DNA of 64,000 nucleotides from Pocillopora verrucosa (Eukaryota; Cnidaria; Anthozoa; Scleractinia; Pocilloporidae). This document shows, piece after piece, positions 51,001 through 61,031 of the stretch. The number at the start of each line of letters is the position of its first letter. Position 1 is the stretch's first letter. The DNA is taken from positions 8,108,449-8,172,448 of the forward strand of contig NC_089321.1 in NCBI RefSeq assembly GCF_036669915.1, written 5' to 3'. A program made the position numbers and the translations under genes. The notes under the pieces are model-generated. The model searched no databases. It was not told the DNA's origin and was given only the letters and a program-made list of their open reading frames with translations.

Positions 51001-53511
51001 ACCTCTTGGAGTGACAAGCATCTAATTTCTCTTTACAAGATCATCCCAAATCACACATTAAGGTAATGAGAAAAAAAGGAAATGATCACCAACTAATTGA
51101 GCCCTTGATTGTTAAAAAAATTCTCCATGTTAGCACCTTGGAAATGTGCAGAAAAAAGTGTGGAGAACACAGATATTTATGTTAGGGTACATTTTAAATC
51201 TGATGTGTGTAAAGTTAAGTTAATCTACTTTTGTTTAAACTCTTATTTTAATGTTTAAACTCTTAGGTTGGTTGAATTGTTTTGAATTGAAGTTTAAATG
51301 TAAACCTGTAATCTTTTATCGCTTAAGGACGGTCCCGCAGCATGTTACATCTCCAGTCCTTCGTGTACATTTTATTCACACTGTGTCTATGAGTATGTTT
51401 CTAGTTCAGACACTGAAGGGGGTGATTACCAGGTAAAGTGACAATTGATAATGTCATGTTGTTTTCATAATTAGGGGTATTCCAATGATTATGATTGTAA
51501 AAGTTGAATGATCTTACCTCCCAAACTGTTGGTTCTGATTTGGGTAAAAATTTTCTATTGTAAATATGCTCTAAATGTCTTAAAAGTATAAAAGTGATGT
51601 GATCTTGTCAAATTCTCTATTGGAACTGTTTAGGGAAAGCTCATTGGTTTTCAGCATAAGAAAGCATTGAATTGTGCCTAGTACAATAATTGCTGAAACA
51701 GTGAAATTTTTAAATGAATGACTAAAGGAGAATAGATGATGAGACTGAATTCATTTTAAATTTTTATAAAATTAATGAACTTTCCACAAACAACATCTTT
51801 TGATGAAGGGCAACTTGATATTTTTTGTGTCTGATCAACAAACTATAAGACATAATTACCAGTTACTTCATGCAGTTGCAATTGGGTTGAGCACTGACAG
51901 AGTGGGCATTCTGGCTGATAAATTGATGTTCCTTTTAACCAGGGAAATTTTGTGGGATGCAAAAGTTTTGTAATGGAGTTACATTCATGTGAAATTATGC
52001 AATTTGCTCCTGCTCAAAAGATTTGAAAATGTAGCCTGACAGTTCTAATATCCAGTTGGTAATTAGACACAGAGCTCATTGCCGAAAAGAATCATGCTGA
52101 AATGTACTTTATGCAGGTACAAAGAATAGATTTTTCTTTTAAGCAGAATGCGAAAGGTGAGGTCAATGGAGATGCACTCCCTCAGGATGCATCAGGCAAA
52201 CCCAAGAAAAGTCTTAAACACAGCTTGTCACGCCGTTCAGTATTCAGTGATGAAGAAGGAATGAGGAAACCACTGAAAAAGATATCAGCTGTTGCCTGGA
52301 TGATCATAATAGGTGATACTCTTCATAATATCAGTGATGGTTTAGCCATTGGTGCAGCATTCGCTGAAGGAGGGAGTTCTGGTATCTCTGGTGGCATAAG
52401 TACATCAATAGCTGTGTTTTGCCATGAGTTGCCACATGAACTTGGTAAGAAAATCTTTATGGTACTGCTTGCATGTTACTTGATCAGTTTGTGATATTAC
52501 TACATATGTGAATGCCATGATTACCTGTTGCCTAATGGTCTTGAGCACAGGCCAGGTCATGGTGCTGTGTTGTTGGGTGAGACACCTATTTCCCTCTGCT
52601 ACTTCCTACCTCCTGTCTTTGTTCTATCATACCATGCATTATCTGTATCATACCAAAGCAAAGATGAGCAGTTAATAACTGAACATCTGTCAATGTGGAA
52701 TCTACCAAACATTGTACAAAATACAGTTAAACTAACATATGTTTGAGAGATGATCAATGTTTCCATGCTCTAGAATTCCCAGCAGTCACTAAACAGTTGA
52801 AATATTTATTGCATTTAATTATCAGATTATTTTTTCAATGGAGTGAGTAGTACTGTAAATTTTCTGTTCAATTTGCAGGTGATTTTGCAGTACTGCTCTC
52901 AGCTGGCATGTCTGTGAAGATGGCACTGGTAGCAAATTTTTTGTCAGCCTTGTCTTGCTATGTTGGATTGGTAATTGGCATCTCTGTTGGTCACCAGGCT
53001 GATGTGCGGTTCTGGATCTTTGCCATTGCTGCAGGAATATTTCTTTATGTATCTTTGGTGGACATGGTAAGAAATATTTTCTATAGAATTTGACATATTC
53101 TATTTGCCGTACATAAAGGGCTATTTTTATTAGATAGGATTATGAACCCTAAAGCCAAGGTGAAGGTTTTAGGTTCCTGGGTAGGTTACCTTATTGTTTC
53201 TCAGGCAGGAGCTTGAGTGGGTACCAGTTCACTGTCAGGGAAATCTGGCAAAATGCTGGAGGAGGGGTGTGGTAACCTGGAGCAAACTTGTAAAATATGT
53301 ATGCCTTGAGAAACAATACACTGTAGTTTTCAGTTCAGAGCTAACATAACAACTTATATCTTTGCAGCTGCCAGACCTGATGCACAGTGAGTCATTGCAG
53401 ACTGAACCAGTAGCAACATTTGCTTGTCAAAACTTTGGCTTACTGCTTGGAATTGTGATTATGTTGGTGATAGCCTTGTATGAGGAAGATCTGATGGGTC
53501 TTAATTGGTAG
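42051..53511 (+). CDS. ZIP zinc transporter, LIV-1 subfamily
   Basis: It imports Zn2+ (possibly other divalent metals) into the cytosol. Ten exons: 42051-42275, 42654-42887, 46869-47357, 47633-47804, 49237-49406, 49908-50096, 50313-50459, 52147-52444, 52879-53066, 53368-53511. All phases match, giving 751 residues. There is a signal peptide at residues 1-22, then a long ectodomain with a His/Glu-rich stretch (about 168-191) and a basic HNHRRRRS site. Transmembrane segments begin after residue 374 ([19 protein letters not shown]). The metal-site motifs are [13 protein letters not shown] (His602) and [11 protein letters not shown] (His635, Glu636, His639), the LIV-1 HEXPHE signature. A cytosolic loop (about 480-585) is basic and charged. 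The C-terminal half resembles SLC39A5 most, with ZIP14- and ZIP6/10-like parts, so no single orthologue is named. An alternative acceptor at 52117 would add 10 residues to exon 8. Confidence 0.95.
43396..43442. repeat. 12-bp GC-rich hairpin in ZIP intron 2
   Basis: GTAGCCGGCGAA (43396-43407) and TTCGCCGGCTAC (43431-43442) are perfect reverse complements around a 23-base loop, which itself contains another GCCGGCG. It is likely a remnant of a dispersed repeat. Confidence 0.6.
44621..44760 (+). promoter_or_regulatory. Promoter-like motif cluster in ZIP intron 2
   Basis: Within 140 bp there are TGAGTCA (AP-1 type, 44625), ATTTGCAT (octamer, 44637) and TATATAAAG (TATA box, 44752). The surrounding 44580-45000 sequence is unlike the rest of the intron and could be a degraded solo LTR or an internal promoter. 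No LTR ends or flanking duplication were established. Confidence 0.2.
47379..47530 (+). mobile_element. Truncated MITE-like copy, TTAACCCTTT family 2
   Basis: It begins TTTACCCTTTAACTTCCAAG just after ZIP exon 3, with AAGAATTTGGTAGTAGATCAAG inside; the right end is not preserved. Confidence 0.55.
48017..48832. mobile_element. Non-autonomous DNA transposon with 8-bp target duplication
   Basis: GTTAAAAT flanks both sides (48017-48024 and 48825-48832). The terminal inverted repeats (GTAAAGGTAAAGAATCCAGT... at 48026-48050 and its complement at 48799-48823) match at 24 of 25 positions. Inside both ends are GTTGGC-type short repeats, expanded at 48680-48790 into an array of TGTTGGC(C/A)-like units. 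The 8-bp duplication with subterminal repeats suggests the hAT superfamily. The body of 800 bp has no transposase. It lies in ZIP intron 4. Confidence 0.85.
49418..49611 (+). mobile_element. MITE-like copy, TTAACCCTTT family 1
   Basis: It starts AAACCCTTTACACCCTAACA and keeps TTCTCCGTACTTTATACATT, ACAAGGAGAATTGGTC and AAGGAGAAATTAGATG. The end is eroded. It lies in a ZIP intron just after exon 5. Confidence 0.65.
50991..51190 (-). mobile_element. MITE-like copy, TTAACCCTTT family 1, inverted
   Basis: Read on the minus strand, it carries the family-1 landmarks in order, ending in CAAAGGGTTA. On the plus strand it begins TAACCCTTTGACCTCTTGGA with GACAAGCATCTAATTTCTC. It lies in ZIP intron 7. 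Confidence 0.65.
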
Positions 53512-54180
53512 TGGATGTTTGCCTTTCTGAAACTGATGTTTTACAAATAGAAAAAGATTTCTCTGGGCTCGTCAGTATTTTAGTAAACGACTTTGTTGTA
53601 GTGTGTAGATTAGTCGGGATATTTTAAGTGAGTGAGTGGCACAGGTGCTTTCTATATATATATATATATACATAGATAAGTCAGGATATTTTAAATGAGT
53701 GAGTGACACAAGTGGCACAAGTGCTCTTTATATATGTTGAGTTAGTAACATTGGCTTTGCCATCATATTCCAGTTATTGGACACATCAAGGTTTTTAAGT
53801 GTATACAAGTGATGCGCTGTATTGTCAAAATGCATTTGGCATGTAGAAATATTATTGTCCTATGTAAGGTTCTCTGATGGCTAAATGCTACTCAGATAAA
53901 TCTGTGAATGAAAATGTGGGAAATTCATTCAGTTTCAGCTTCTTTTTATGTTTCTGTAGCCACTCAAATTCTTTTTAACAACCTTTTGGAGCAACATCTG
54001 TACCTGAAATTCCTTTACTACAAGGTTAACTGATGCACAAAGTTTAGAGTAATGACAAAGGTTCCTTCAGATCTTGAACAAACCTGAGAGAAAAACAAAT
54101 TATCTGTTACTAATCATGGTAAATGAAAGGGTTTTCAACAAAGGACTAGAAATTCAGGCTCAATTTTTTTCTCATGCAAA

Positions 54181-54425
54181 ATGACGTTTGGTATTTTTCA
54201 TAGGGGTTCAATATTTTAAATCTGTTAACTCTAATTTAGATTGGAAATACTGTGTTATAATGTACTGAATTGTGAGATTTCAGACATTCTTGTATTTTTA
54301 TCTAAAATGACGTTTAGTGTTTTTCCTAGGGGTTCAAAATTTTGAATCTGTTAACTCTAATTCAGATTGGAAATACTTTGTTGTAATGTACTGAATTGTG
54401 AGATTTCAGATATTCTTGTATTTTG
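54181..54425. repeat. Two-copy 126-bp tandem duplication in ZIP 3' flank
   Basis: ATGACGTTTGGTATTTTTCA at 54181 recurs 126 bp later at 54307 (ATGACGTTTAGTGTTTTTCC). The two copies agree through ACTGAATTGTGAGATTTCAG. It is recent, with few differences. Confidence 0.85.
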
Positions 54426-54890
54426 AATGCCAATAATCATTTAGCATCAATTATTACACTTTGAATTGTGTTCTTCCTATGTGCCACATGATTGACAGAT
54501 GTTATAAAAACAATTTTGTCTCAAATCAACATGTTTTACTACTTGTTAAAGTGTAAAATAGCATGTTCAAAATAAGCCCATTGAAAATTGCAGCTGACAA
54601 AAACTGAATTATTTTCCAAGGGTGGATATTATTCTTATTTGTTCAAAACTGTGTACAAAACATCTGACTAACAGCTGGTACACGAGATGAAAATACTTTT
54701 TAAATTTAGTTACAAAATATAGAGGAAATTAAGGTGATAATATTTACAGTACTGTTGTTCTACTAGTTTCTTTTTATATTTGAGAAAACTAGATCAGGAT
54801 TTTAATTATCATTAATATGCAGCTTTTTAAGGTAAGGAGTTAATGATGTAATTCATACTGTTACAGTGTTCTTAATTCTCATTATATTTG

Positions 54891-54896
54891 AATAAA
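54891..54896 (+). promoter_or_regulatory. Candidate polyadenylation signal for the ZIP gene
   Basis: AATAAA about 1.38 kb after the ZIP stop codon; it is the first canonical hexamer I saw downstream. It would give a long 3' untranslated region that includes the 126-bp duplication. Confidence 0.35.
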
Positions 54897-55300
54897 ACGA
54901 GCATCTTTTACAAGATGAGTGAGATTTCTCTTATCTGAAATATATTTATGTAGCTATTATTTTATGTCTAATGACAATCATCAAGGAGGCTAAATAAAGG
55001 TTAGTTTATTTTTTACACCTTACTGCTGGTTCAAACTGGACACCATGCTGCCATTTATGTCAGTTTGTTGAACCACTGGCACTATAAAATTTTCTGATAC
55101 CCTTAAATGTTTTGATTCTATGCTATAAAGCCTGGTAATTCTTTGACACCCTTTATCAGTTATATACTGGATAAAGCTCCCCTATGCCCTCTCTGCTGCA
55201 GCTCATTCAGGCAATCTATAATACTTGTAACTTCAAGTTTTTATTCAGTTTCCAAATTATCAATATTACATTGACTGATTTTCAAATAGCCACTGCTAGG

Positions 55301-55508
55301 TTAACCTTAACTCCCAGACCAAGTTTGTAATTCTCCTTATTGTCAACCATACAATTCTTATGGTGTTACTTTAGAGAATTTAGTATTGGATCAACTAATT
55401 ATCCCCAAATTAATATTTTTCTTTATTTTTATCACTTCTTTTGGTTGATACTATATTGATATTGTAAGGAGAAATTCTGTCTTGGTCACTCATGAGTAAA
55501 AGGGTTAA
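55301..55508 (+). mobile_element. MITE-like copy, TTAACCCTTT family 2
   Basis: It starts TTAACCTTAACTCCCAGACC and ends AGTAAAAGGGTTAAGG, with GTATTGGATCAACTAATTAT and TTGTAAGGAGAAATTCTGTC inside. It lies between the 3' ends of ZIP and SNF8. Confidence 0.7.
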
Positions 55509-55727
55509 GGTGGGTCTGTAAGTAAGATTGAGATACCTGAATTAACTATCTGAGCTACCTACCTTAAAGAGGTTTATAGCTGACATTTTAAGCGTTAGCT
55601 CTTTATCAGAGTGAATGACAGAGGGCTGATGCTCGAAACATCAGCTTTGAAACTCCTTATGGTGGCTAATCTACACGATTAACTCAGTTGAAAATACTAC
55701 ATAACTCCATTATACTCTCCCACCAAT

Positions 55728-55758
<31 letters not shown>

Positions 55759-56370
55759 TCTTTTTCTGAGCTAACTGCCTAAACTAAATTGGATTCAGTG
55801 TTAGGAAATACTTACAATTAAACACAGTTTTACAACTTATACATAGGCTGAAAAGAGAAGTTTTTTTGTAATTGTTTCAGAATTTAAGCAATTGTCTTTG
55901 CCAGGATCCCAAACAAAATTTTATTGCATTTTGTTGAAAAATATTTCCAGGTAGGTCTCTAGACAGGTTGCAATGATCTTGACAGAGTAATCATGGCTGA
56001 TTTTGATCCCTTTCTTGGTTTACTTGTCACTCTCACAGTACCCCTCTTCATCAAGGAGTTTAAATAGGTAGCATTGAATTGAATACTTCACTGATCATAG
56101 CTTGAATTATTGGTAACCAGAAGGTGATTCTGAATTAGAGCTGACATCTAAGAAGGATGAAATGTGTGCACTAATTACCTTGTCATTTGCAAAACACCAC
56201 ATACACTGCCACCTTGTAAATTGGTCTTGTAATTTAATTACACAGTGACGCAATGGAAATTATTAAGAATTATGACCTGATTCTCAGGAATTGCCACTAC
56301 AATAGATATTTTAAGTTCACAATGGTTTATATTTGATTGAAATTCTTCTATATGGCTTCAATTCAGCAGG

Positions 56371-59300
56371 CTATGTTTCTGGGAAGAGACCTGGAAACCA
56401 GTATAATCTTTCATTGGGTGCTTGGTCGTCAACCCAGGCCATCTCTTCATGAACCATGTGATCCTAAAAAGTAACAACAATAACAACTGCAAAACCAACG
56501 ACAGAAAAATCAGCAGGTGATCTAAAACCCAAATTTATTTTTCTTGATACTGGCTAGTACATTTCCCTTGCCTGTAATGAGAATTAAGTGTAAAATCAGG
56601 GCATATGATAATTGCAGATATTTCTCCGTGTTCCCATATGACCAGCAGATTTAATGATTTATTGATAAGTATGGAGAAGTTACTTAAACGATTCCCTTGC
56701 TTAAGGTGGTTTGGTTGGCTTTATTTTGAGTTCTTGTTGGCTCTTTAAGGCATTTTCCTTTCTTCCCATTGGTTATTGTGATTATTTGGGTTTACTTTAT
56801 CAAGACACTCGGTCAAAAAGTGCCCATTTATGTAGCTTACCAAAACTCTCTTTGTGCGATCAGCATCCCATCCTAGATCCTTCATTATGGATGATACAGA
56901 TGTGCACCCTGTACCCTGTAGAAACAGAAAATAGTGCAGAGTTGGCTACATAGGTAACAAATTTAGGAGACTTCTGTCAGAAACTTGCTGCTGGAAAATT
57001 ATCATCCATGCTTCTCAAAATATCATTGGTCAGTTAAGACAAGAAAACTGAAATATTACAGTCATATCATTTATAAAAATAGTATTATGTATGTGTAGGG
57101 ATATGCTTGGCAAAGAGTAGGAGGGGGAAAGATGGCAAGGAAAATAATGACAAGAGCCAACAGAAGTCTGTAAGGTGTGGTCAGGGGGAGAGAGAAGTCC
57201 ATGACAGAAACCAACCATTTTGGTTGCCATGGCATGGCTTTAAATACAAACCTGTGCAAGCTGAAGAGCAGCAGTGTGATCCATGCTCAATTCTCCTGGC
57301 ACTGATTGGACGAGCCGTTTGGTACCGACTGGTATGATCTGGAAGCCACTTCCCATTACATGTAGCTTTTTGATGGCACGTGCCAAATCATCCCTGGAAT
57401 GAACAGGGTAGCAAAGTTAGCCTTTGAGCTTCATGAGCAACACTATGAAAGCTTGTTCTGGTTTCTACAGCATAAAGCCACTAGAACTATTGCTGCTCCC
57501 CATGGATGGCCTGGGTGGAGAAAGGTACTGTAATAGTAAAGTGTTTTCCACAAGAACACGCAAAAAAATAAACCTGGCCAAGTCTCAGATCTGGAACTCA
57601 TAATTCAAAGTTTTTCATCTTTAAATTGAAATGCCACAGCATCTCCCATTTTCAAAATGGTGACTTCTTCATAATTAAGTCAAGAATACCTAATTTCTTC
57701 CACCAAACTTAAAATAAAGTAAACCAAAAATTACTTTGAAAGTAAACTTGCAACTCTTACTCAGATACATCTTGTCTAGATTTGCTAGTCTTGAGAATTT
57801 TCTTGTGTAAGTCATCCATTGTCATCAGGCCTAGATGTTAAAAGACAGATATAAACATTCACACCATAGATTCAAAAGGGAAGACAATATTTATTTATCT
57901 GTTGCTTATAGAGACTCAAATGCATATGCAACAAATATCTGGATATTAATAGTGTACTGTTCAGTATTACCCAGGGTTTGAGCTAGGATTTGACTATTAA
58001 GGGTCAATTTGTCCCTTTAGATTATTTTTGGGGGGACATTTTCCATTTCTGAGGGTCGCTTAAGCATAGGGAAAATTTCAAACTGAACTAAAATTTTAAA
58101 CATTTAATGAAATGGCAACAAGTTATATTGTAATGTAGCATGCTTCTTTTTATCTTTCTCTGTAAACTCTTAACCATTCACCAGAGCGTGGCGAGAGCAT
58201 GAAATGCTTTGGGGACAATTTCGGGGGAAAAAGCCGCAATTTTGAACATTTTGTCAAAGTATCCAGAATTGGATGAAACACTACTAAAGTGGTTTTGGGA
58301 GAAGAAGAGTCAGGATAAGTCAAAAAGTTTTTTATTTTGAATCACAATTTTGTAGTTAAAAAAAACAACGCTTTACTCAGCCGATTTCTGTCAGATCGTG
58401 TTGCAATATTTACACAAGCCGTGGGAATGACTGCTTCTGATTGGTCAGTTTCCGATGTTGTCAAAATGAGACAAAACAAACATCTAAATCTTGCTTCTCT
58501 TATCTTTCACAAAAATTGCTGTTAGCGTATTAATTCTGCGGCTAAAACCAAATTGTTTATTGAAAAATTGTGCCGTTTATAGTCGAATTTATGTTGAATT
58601 TCAACTCCTGCGATTTTTTTTTGGGCACAAATACTTCAGTAAAATTTGTCGCAAAAATCGCTCGCTTTTTTAGGGGACTTATCAATAAAGGGCAAAATTA
58701 CTGAGCGCTGATTGGTTGAGAGAGAGGGCGTTTTTTTTCTTAATCGAGGGCATTTTTAGTAATCAAGAGAGGGCATGATTACCTGTTAATGATTGGCTAA
58801 TCCGTTGCATAGCAACCGTTCGTTATCTTGAAATTTTGATTTTCCTTCGTATAAATTTTGCCCTTTATTGATAAACAAGTAATCCCATGAGACCTCGTAC
58901 TATTAAGGATTAATTGCACTTGAGTTTTCAAAATTTTCCAAATTGCCCTCGTCGCTTTGCGACTTGGGCAATTTTGGAAAATTTTGAAAACTCTTGTGCA
59001 ATTAATCCTTAATAGTACTTGGCCTCATGTGATTACCTATACAAATTGACCCCTGAATCATTTTTGGACAGGACATTTTAAATTTTATTGCGGGATTGGC
59101 GCAATGGGGCGGCCTGGCTCAAACCCTGATTACCTGCAAATTCATTCAATCTAACTTGACACTAGCTATGTGAACATGTCTTCTCATATCATGAAGGAAA
59201 TTTTTAACATCTTGTAAGGATTGCACAAACCTCCATTCCGTGACCTTGTTGCCATGCAGATTTCAACAATTTGGATACCAAGCTGGTTTAGAATAAGACA

Positions 59301-60853
59301 AGAAGAACATGAAGGCAGTTTAATAACAATGTTACTATCCTTTACTCATAGCTGTGGGAGGATTTAGACTTTAGATGACCATGCAATAGTTTTACTTACT
59401 GTTGAAAAGAATAAGTGTTGCACTTCACAATGGTTATTGATTGCAAAATAGATAACCAATTTTGTTTGGAGTTATTGACAAAGAATAACACCAAGTTGCA
59501 TACATCATGCAATGACATCGATAACAACTTTTGTAGTTTCTAGGATTACAAGATATTACATAATATTTATTAGCTTTTGCCTCTTGCTAAGCTCAGTTTT
59601 TGTGTCTTTTTGTAAATTTTTCACCTTTGTTAATAAGTCTTGTGTTGTAAGCCATACTTTTTTCCCATTTGATGAAGTATTGGTAATAGTGTATTAGGAG
59701 TGCCTTGCAAAGGATCTTGCCATTAGTTTGTTTTTGGTGTTTCATCTGACTACCTACCTCATAGTAGAAATCTCCAACACCAAGCAGCTCTGCCCAGAAA
59801 CCTTTGCTTGCTGAAATGCAAGTGGCAGCAAATGTGGTATGAGAACTTGATGTTTCTTCAGTTGAAGCGAAATGCCTTGGTTTTCCCTCTGTTTGATGGT
59901 ATTCCATCATATGTATGAACACAAATCCAGAGATGACTTGTGCTACTAGAAATAAGAGGTTTTTCCAACCTGCTCTCTATATGGCTTTCTACCTAACAGA
60001 CCTCAGTTGTTCTGAGTGTTGATGATGCTAATGCCTGCTACATGTAAATGCGAATATTTTGTTTTGGTTTCTTTGATCCTCAAGTATATAATAGAAATTA
60101 AGTCTTGAGGGGTTACCTCAGTGTGAGGCAAAACTGATGAGACATAAAATTAAGAATAAATGCCTACAAAATGCAATAAAACTTCAGCAAAATTTACGTT
60201 TTCCATTGGTTAAGTTAATTGTTTTAAACTACCGGGCCAGAGCGGCCATACATATAGCTTACATGCCAGAGGGTCGACACCGATGCGAGCACACATCTGC
60301 TGAAAGTGGCCTCTAAACTCAGGGTTCTTCTTAATCTCCTGTTTGTACTTCCCCGCGAAGTCTTCGAGTGATGTCTTGAAGGAATCTAGCTGTTTCCCCA
60401 TCTAAAAGTAAAAAGGCATGGCCAAATTTTTCTGAGAAGAGATAGCTATCTTAAATATTTCGATAATGATTTCATAACGGAAGCAAAACAATTCATATGG
60501 AATTGATATTCTACAGACTTAAATCGGCATACTCCTCCTAGCTAAATAAACTAAATCCTTTTTGCCAAGAGCTGATGAAGGAAGAGTACAAAAATTCTCA
60601 GAAACATAAAATGGTTATTACTTGGGACAGTTGAATGTCTGCTATTTCTGTGCCCTTTGTAGCATACTTCTCCTGAAAAAAAAATGAGTGAAGATTTTAA
60701 ATTAAAAAAATTAAGGGTGCTGACTTGTTTAGCAAGGAGCACATCAAATAGAGCCAGGTTTTTTTTCTAATTATTTTTTCGGGGCTAGACTGAAGTTACC
60801 CTCGCCAAACGTTGTCTGTTAATTGCTCCAACTCCTCCTGGTCCTCTCCGCAT
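56371..60853 (-). CDS. SNF8: ESCRT-II subunit SNF8 (VPS22/EAP30)
   Basis: SNF8 is part of the ESCRT-II complex that sorts ubiquitinated cargo into multivesicular endosomes. Nine exons (minus): 60853-60800, 60672-60622, 60401-60263, 59810-59758, 59282-59231, 57830-57761, 57393-57252, 56915-56841, 56463-56371. All phases match, giving 242 residues (human 258). Visible family blocks are an N-terminal basic start ([11 protein letters not shown]), the helical segment [20 protein letters not shown] with IGVDPLA, then [16 protein letters not shown], the winged-helix segments with [18 protein letters not shown] and [20 protein letters not shown], and a C-terminal [19 protein letters not shown]. The C-terminus stops soon after PGLFPET, shorter than in vertebrates. 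It is head-to-head with SARNP. Confidence 0.96.
58679..58874. mobile_element. Short MITE with 21-bp perfect inverted ends
   Basis: TTATCAATAAAGGGCAAAATT (58679-58699) is the exact reverse complement of the sequence at 58854-58874. The element is 196 bp, non-coding, and lies in an SNF8 intron. No clear target duplication was seen. Confidence 0.75.
58886..59029. repeat. 144-bp near-perfect palindrome
   Basis: The arms run from 58886 and to 59029 around a loop of about 15 bases (TCGTCGCTTTGCGAC, itself able to pair). Almost every base matches, for example GTACTATTAAGGATTAATTG against CAATTAATCCTTAATAGTAC. It is in the same SNF8 intron, only about 11 bp after the MITE at 58679-58874. Confidence 0.85.
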
Positions 60854-61031
60854 CTTTACAACGATCTTTTCTCTTCCAAAATAATCAAAATTTGGACATG
60901 TTTTCAGGTGCTGTTAGGGAGATTTCAGTTGTTTTTCCGCCATCTTCAGCGGTAATATGTAGAAGGACAATTTATCTGTTATAATGCATTTCGGCCAACG
61001 ACACGTGCGCACTGATGCTCAGAAAGGCAAG
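60854..61031. promoter_or_regulatory. Shared SNF8/SARNP intergenic promoter region
   Basis: The two start codons face away from each other with 178 bp between them. The stretch includes GCGGTAATATGTAG and an AAGATGGCGGAC context at the SARNP start. No TATA box was seen for either gene. A short bidirectional promoter is the usual arrangement for such housekeeping pairs. Confidence 0.6.

Larger units (their letters stand above)
53512..56370. other. ZIP 3' flank and SNF8 3' flank (tail-to-tail)
   Basis: No further gene was seen. The stretch holds the likely ZIP 3' untranslated region, a TA microsatellite with a local duplication near 53640-53745, a 126-bp tandem duplication (54181-54425), and one MITE-like copy (55301-55508). 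Confidence 0.5.
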
